From assembly GCA_002841995.1 (NCBI GenBank), contig PHBS01000012.1:1-40264 (forward strand): a DNA stretch of 40,264 nucleotides. The letters run 5' to 3'. The notes below the pieces were generated by a model that searched no databases, was not told the origin of the DNA, and saw only the letters and a program-made list of their open reading frames with translations. Both the position numbers and the translations under genes were made by a program. Shown here one piece after another: positions 40,118-40,264 of this stretch (positions within the stretch are counted from its first letter, which is position 1; each line of letters begins with the position of its first letter). This DNA is from Chloroflexi bacterium HGW-Chloroflexi-8. Lineage in GTDB: Bacteria > Chloroflexota > Anaerolineae > Anaerolineales > Anaerolineaceae.

Positions 40118-40264
40118 CCGGTATTTTAGTTTTCATACTTAGAATTATCCTATCACTTTGTTTGTATGCATTCATTACAATTGTTTTTATAACAATTTGG
40201 AGACAATTAAAAGCTCAATTAAAAATCTTATCACCTGAACTGAGCAATAATCTTCGCCTCATTC
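40114..40264 (+). CDS. Partial membrane protein, probably a FhaB-like FHA protein
   Basis: Fifty codons to the right edge; absent from the ORF track because it has no stop. The N-terminus is one transmembrane helix (TGILVFILRIILSLCLYAFITIVFITIW) followed by RQLKAQLKILSPELS. Overlap with the FhaA-like gene (ATGA) and the membrane-anchor layout suggest a FhaB-type protein with its FHA domain off the edge. That identity is inference. Confidence 0.6.
   Translation, partial: MTGILVFILRIILSLCLYAFITIVFITIWRQLKAQLKILSPELSNNLRLI

Noticed and set aside
1-40264. Mobile elements, CRISPR arrays, toxin-antitoxin or defence islands
   Set aside because: I saw no transposase, integrase, phage gene, spaced direct-repeat array or known defence gene; all long ORFs fit housekeeping, envelope or regulatory families.

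Overview
The window is AT-rich bacterial chromosome, densely packed, with no phage, IS element, CRISPR array or rRNA that I can see. The gene set suggests a monoderm member of the Chloroflexota, most likely Anaerolineae-like: a zinc-ribbon membrane protein, a PfkB kinase and ParA/ParB in a row, a CpaF-type ATPase, a FhaA-like protein, PduO-type adenosyltransferase, SecG, RtcB plus archease, and a tRNA gene without an encoded CCA. That placement is inference from gene content, not from a marker tree.

Layout. 1-3464 (minus): an exported anchored protein, pth and the first 722 codons of mfd, whose C-terminus lies off the left edge. 3794-4663 (plus): a two-helix membrane protein and a YtxH protein, ending in a terminator shared with the convergent NAD(P)HX repair gene (4721-6334). 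6408-10016 (plus): a membrane/spermidine-synthase-like fusion, a Lit-like lipoprotein transacylase, gpmA and a small membrane protein. 10077-11189 (minus): a lone MsmX/UgpC-type ATPase. 11393-14478: an AlkX-like DNA glycosylase, a convergent histidine phosphatase and a membrane protein. 14840-18482 (plus): both halves of a heterodimeric ABC exporter. 18548-19489 (minus): a CAU tRNA and radC. 19627-28886 (plus): a long collinear run of zinc ribbon, PfkB kinase, parA, parB, amidohydrolase, two histidine kinases, an OmpR-type regulator, a small protein and an unaccompanied cpaF. 28949-31832 (plus): a HTH protein, TPR protein, GNAT and a membrane-anchored DsbA-like protein. 31891-35757 (minus): secG, a membrane-anchored peptide-binding protein, an unrecognised 194-residue protein, a cobalamin adenosyltransferase and a DUF554 protein. 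35849-40264: a PHP hydrolase and a YbaK-like deacylase (plus), archease-rtcB (minus), then FhaA-like and the start of a second, probably FHA, protein (plus).

Themes. The ORF track misses mfd and the last gene because both run off the window, and it over-extends several starts; I corrected these from Shine-Dalgarno (SD) spacing and gene overlaps. Several genes have no SD but have a -10 box exactly 6 nt (sometimes 7-8) before the ATG, which predicts leaderless transcripts. Two divergent regions contain self-complementary -10 elements that could fire both ways.

I found no coherent new defence or mobile system. The most informative observations are the leaderless promoter architecture, the complementary degeneracy of the ABC exporter pair, a Lit homologue with the His pair conserved, a histidine kinase with a MshEN-like N-terminal domain, and an H-type pseudoknot-like terminator after secG.
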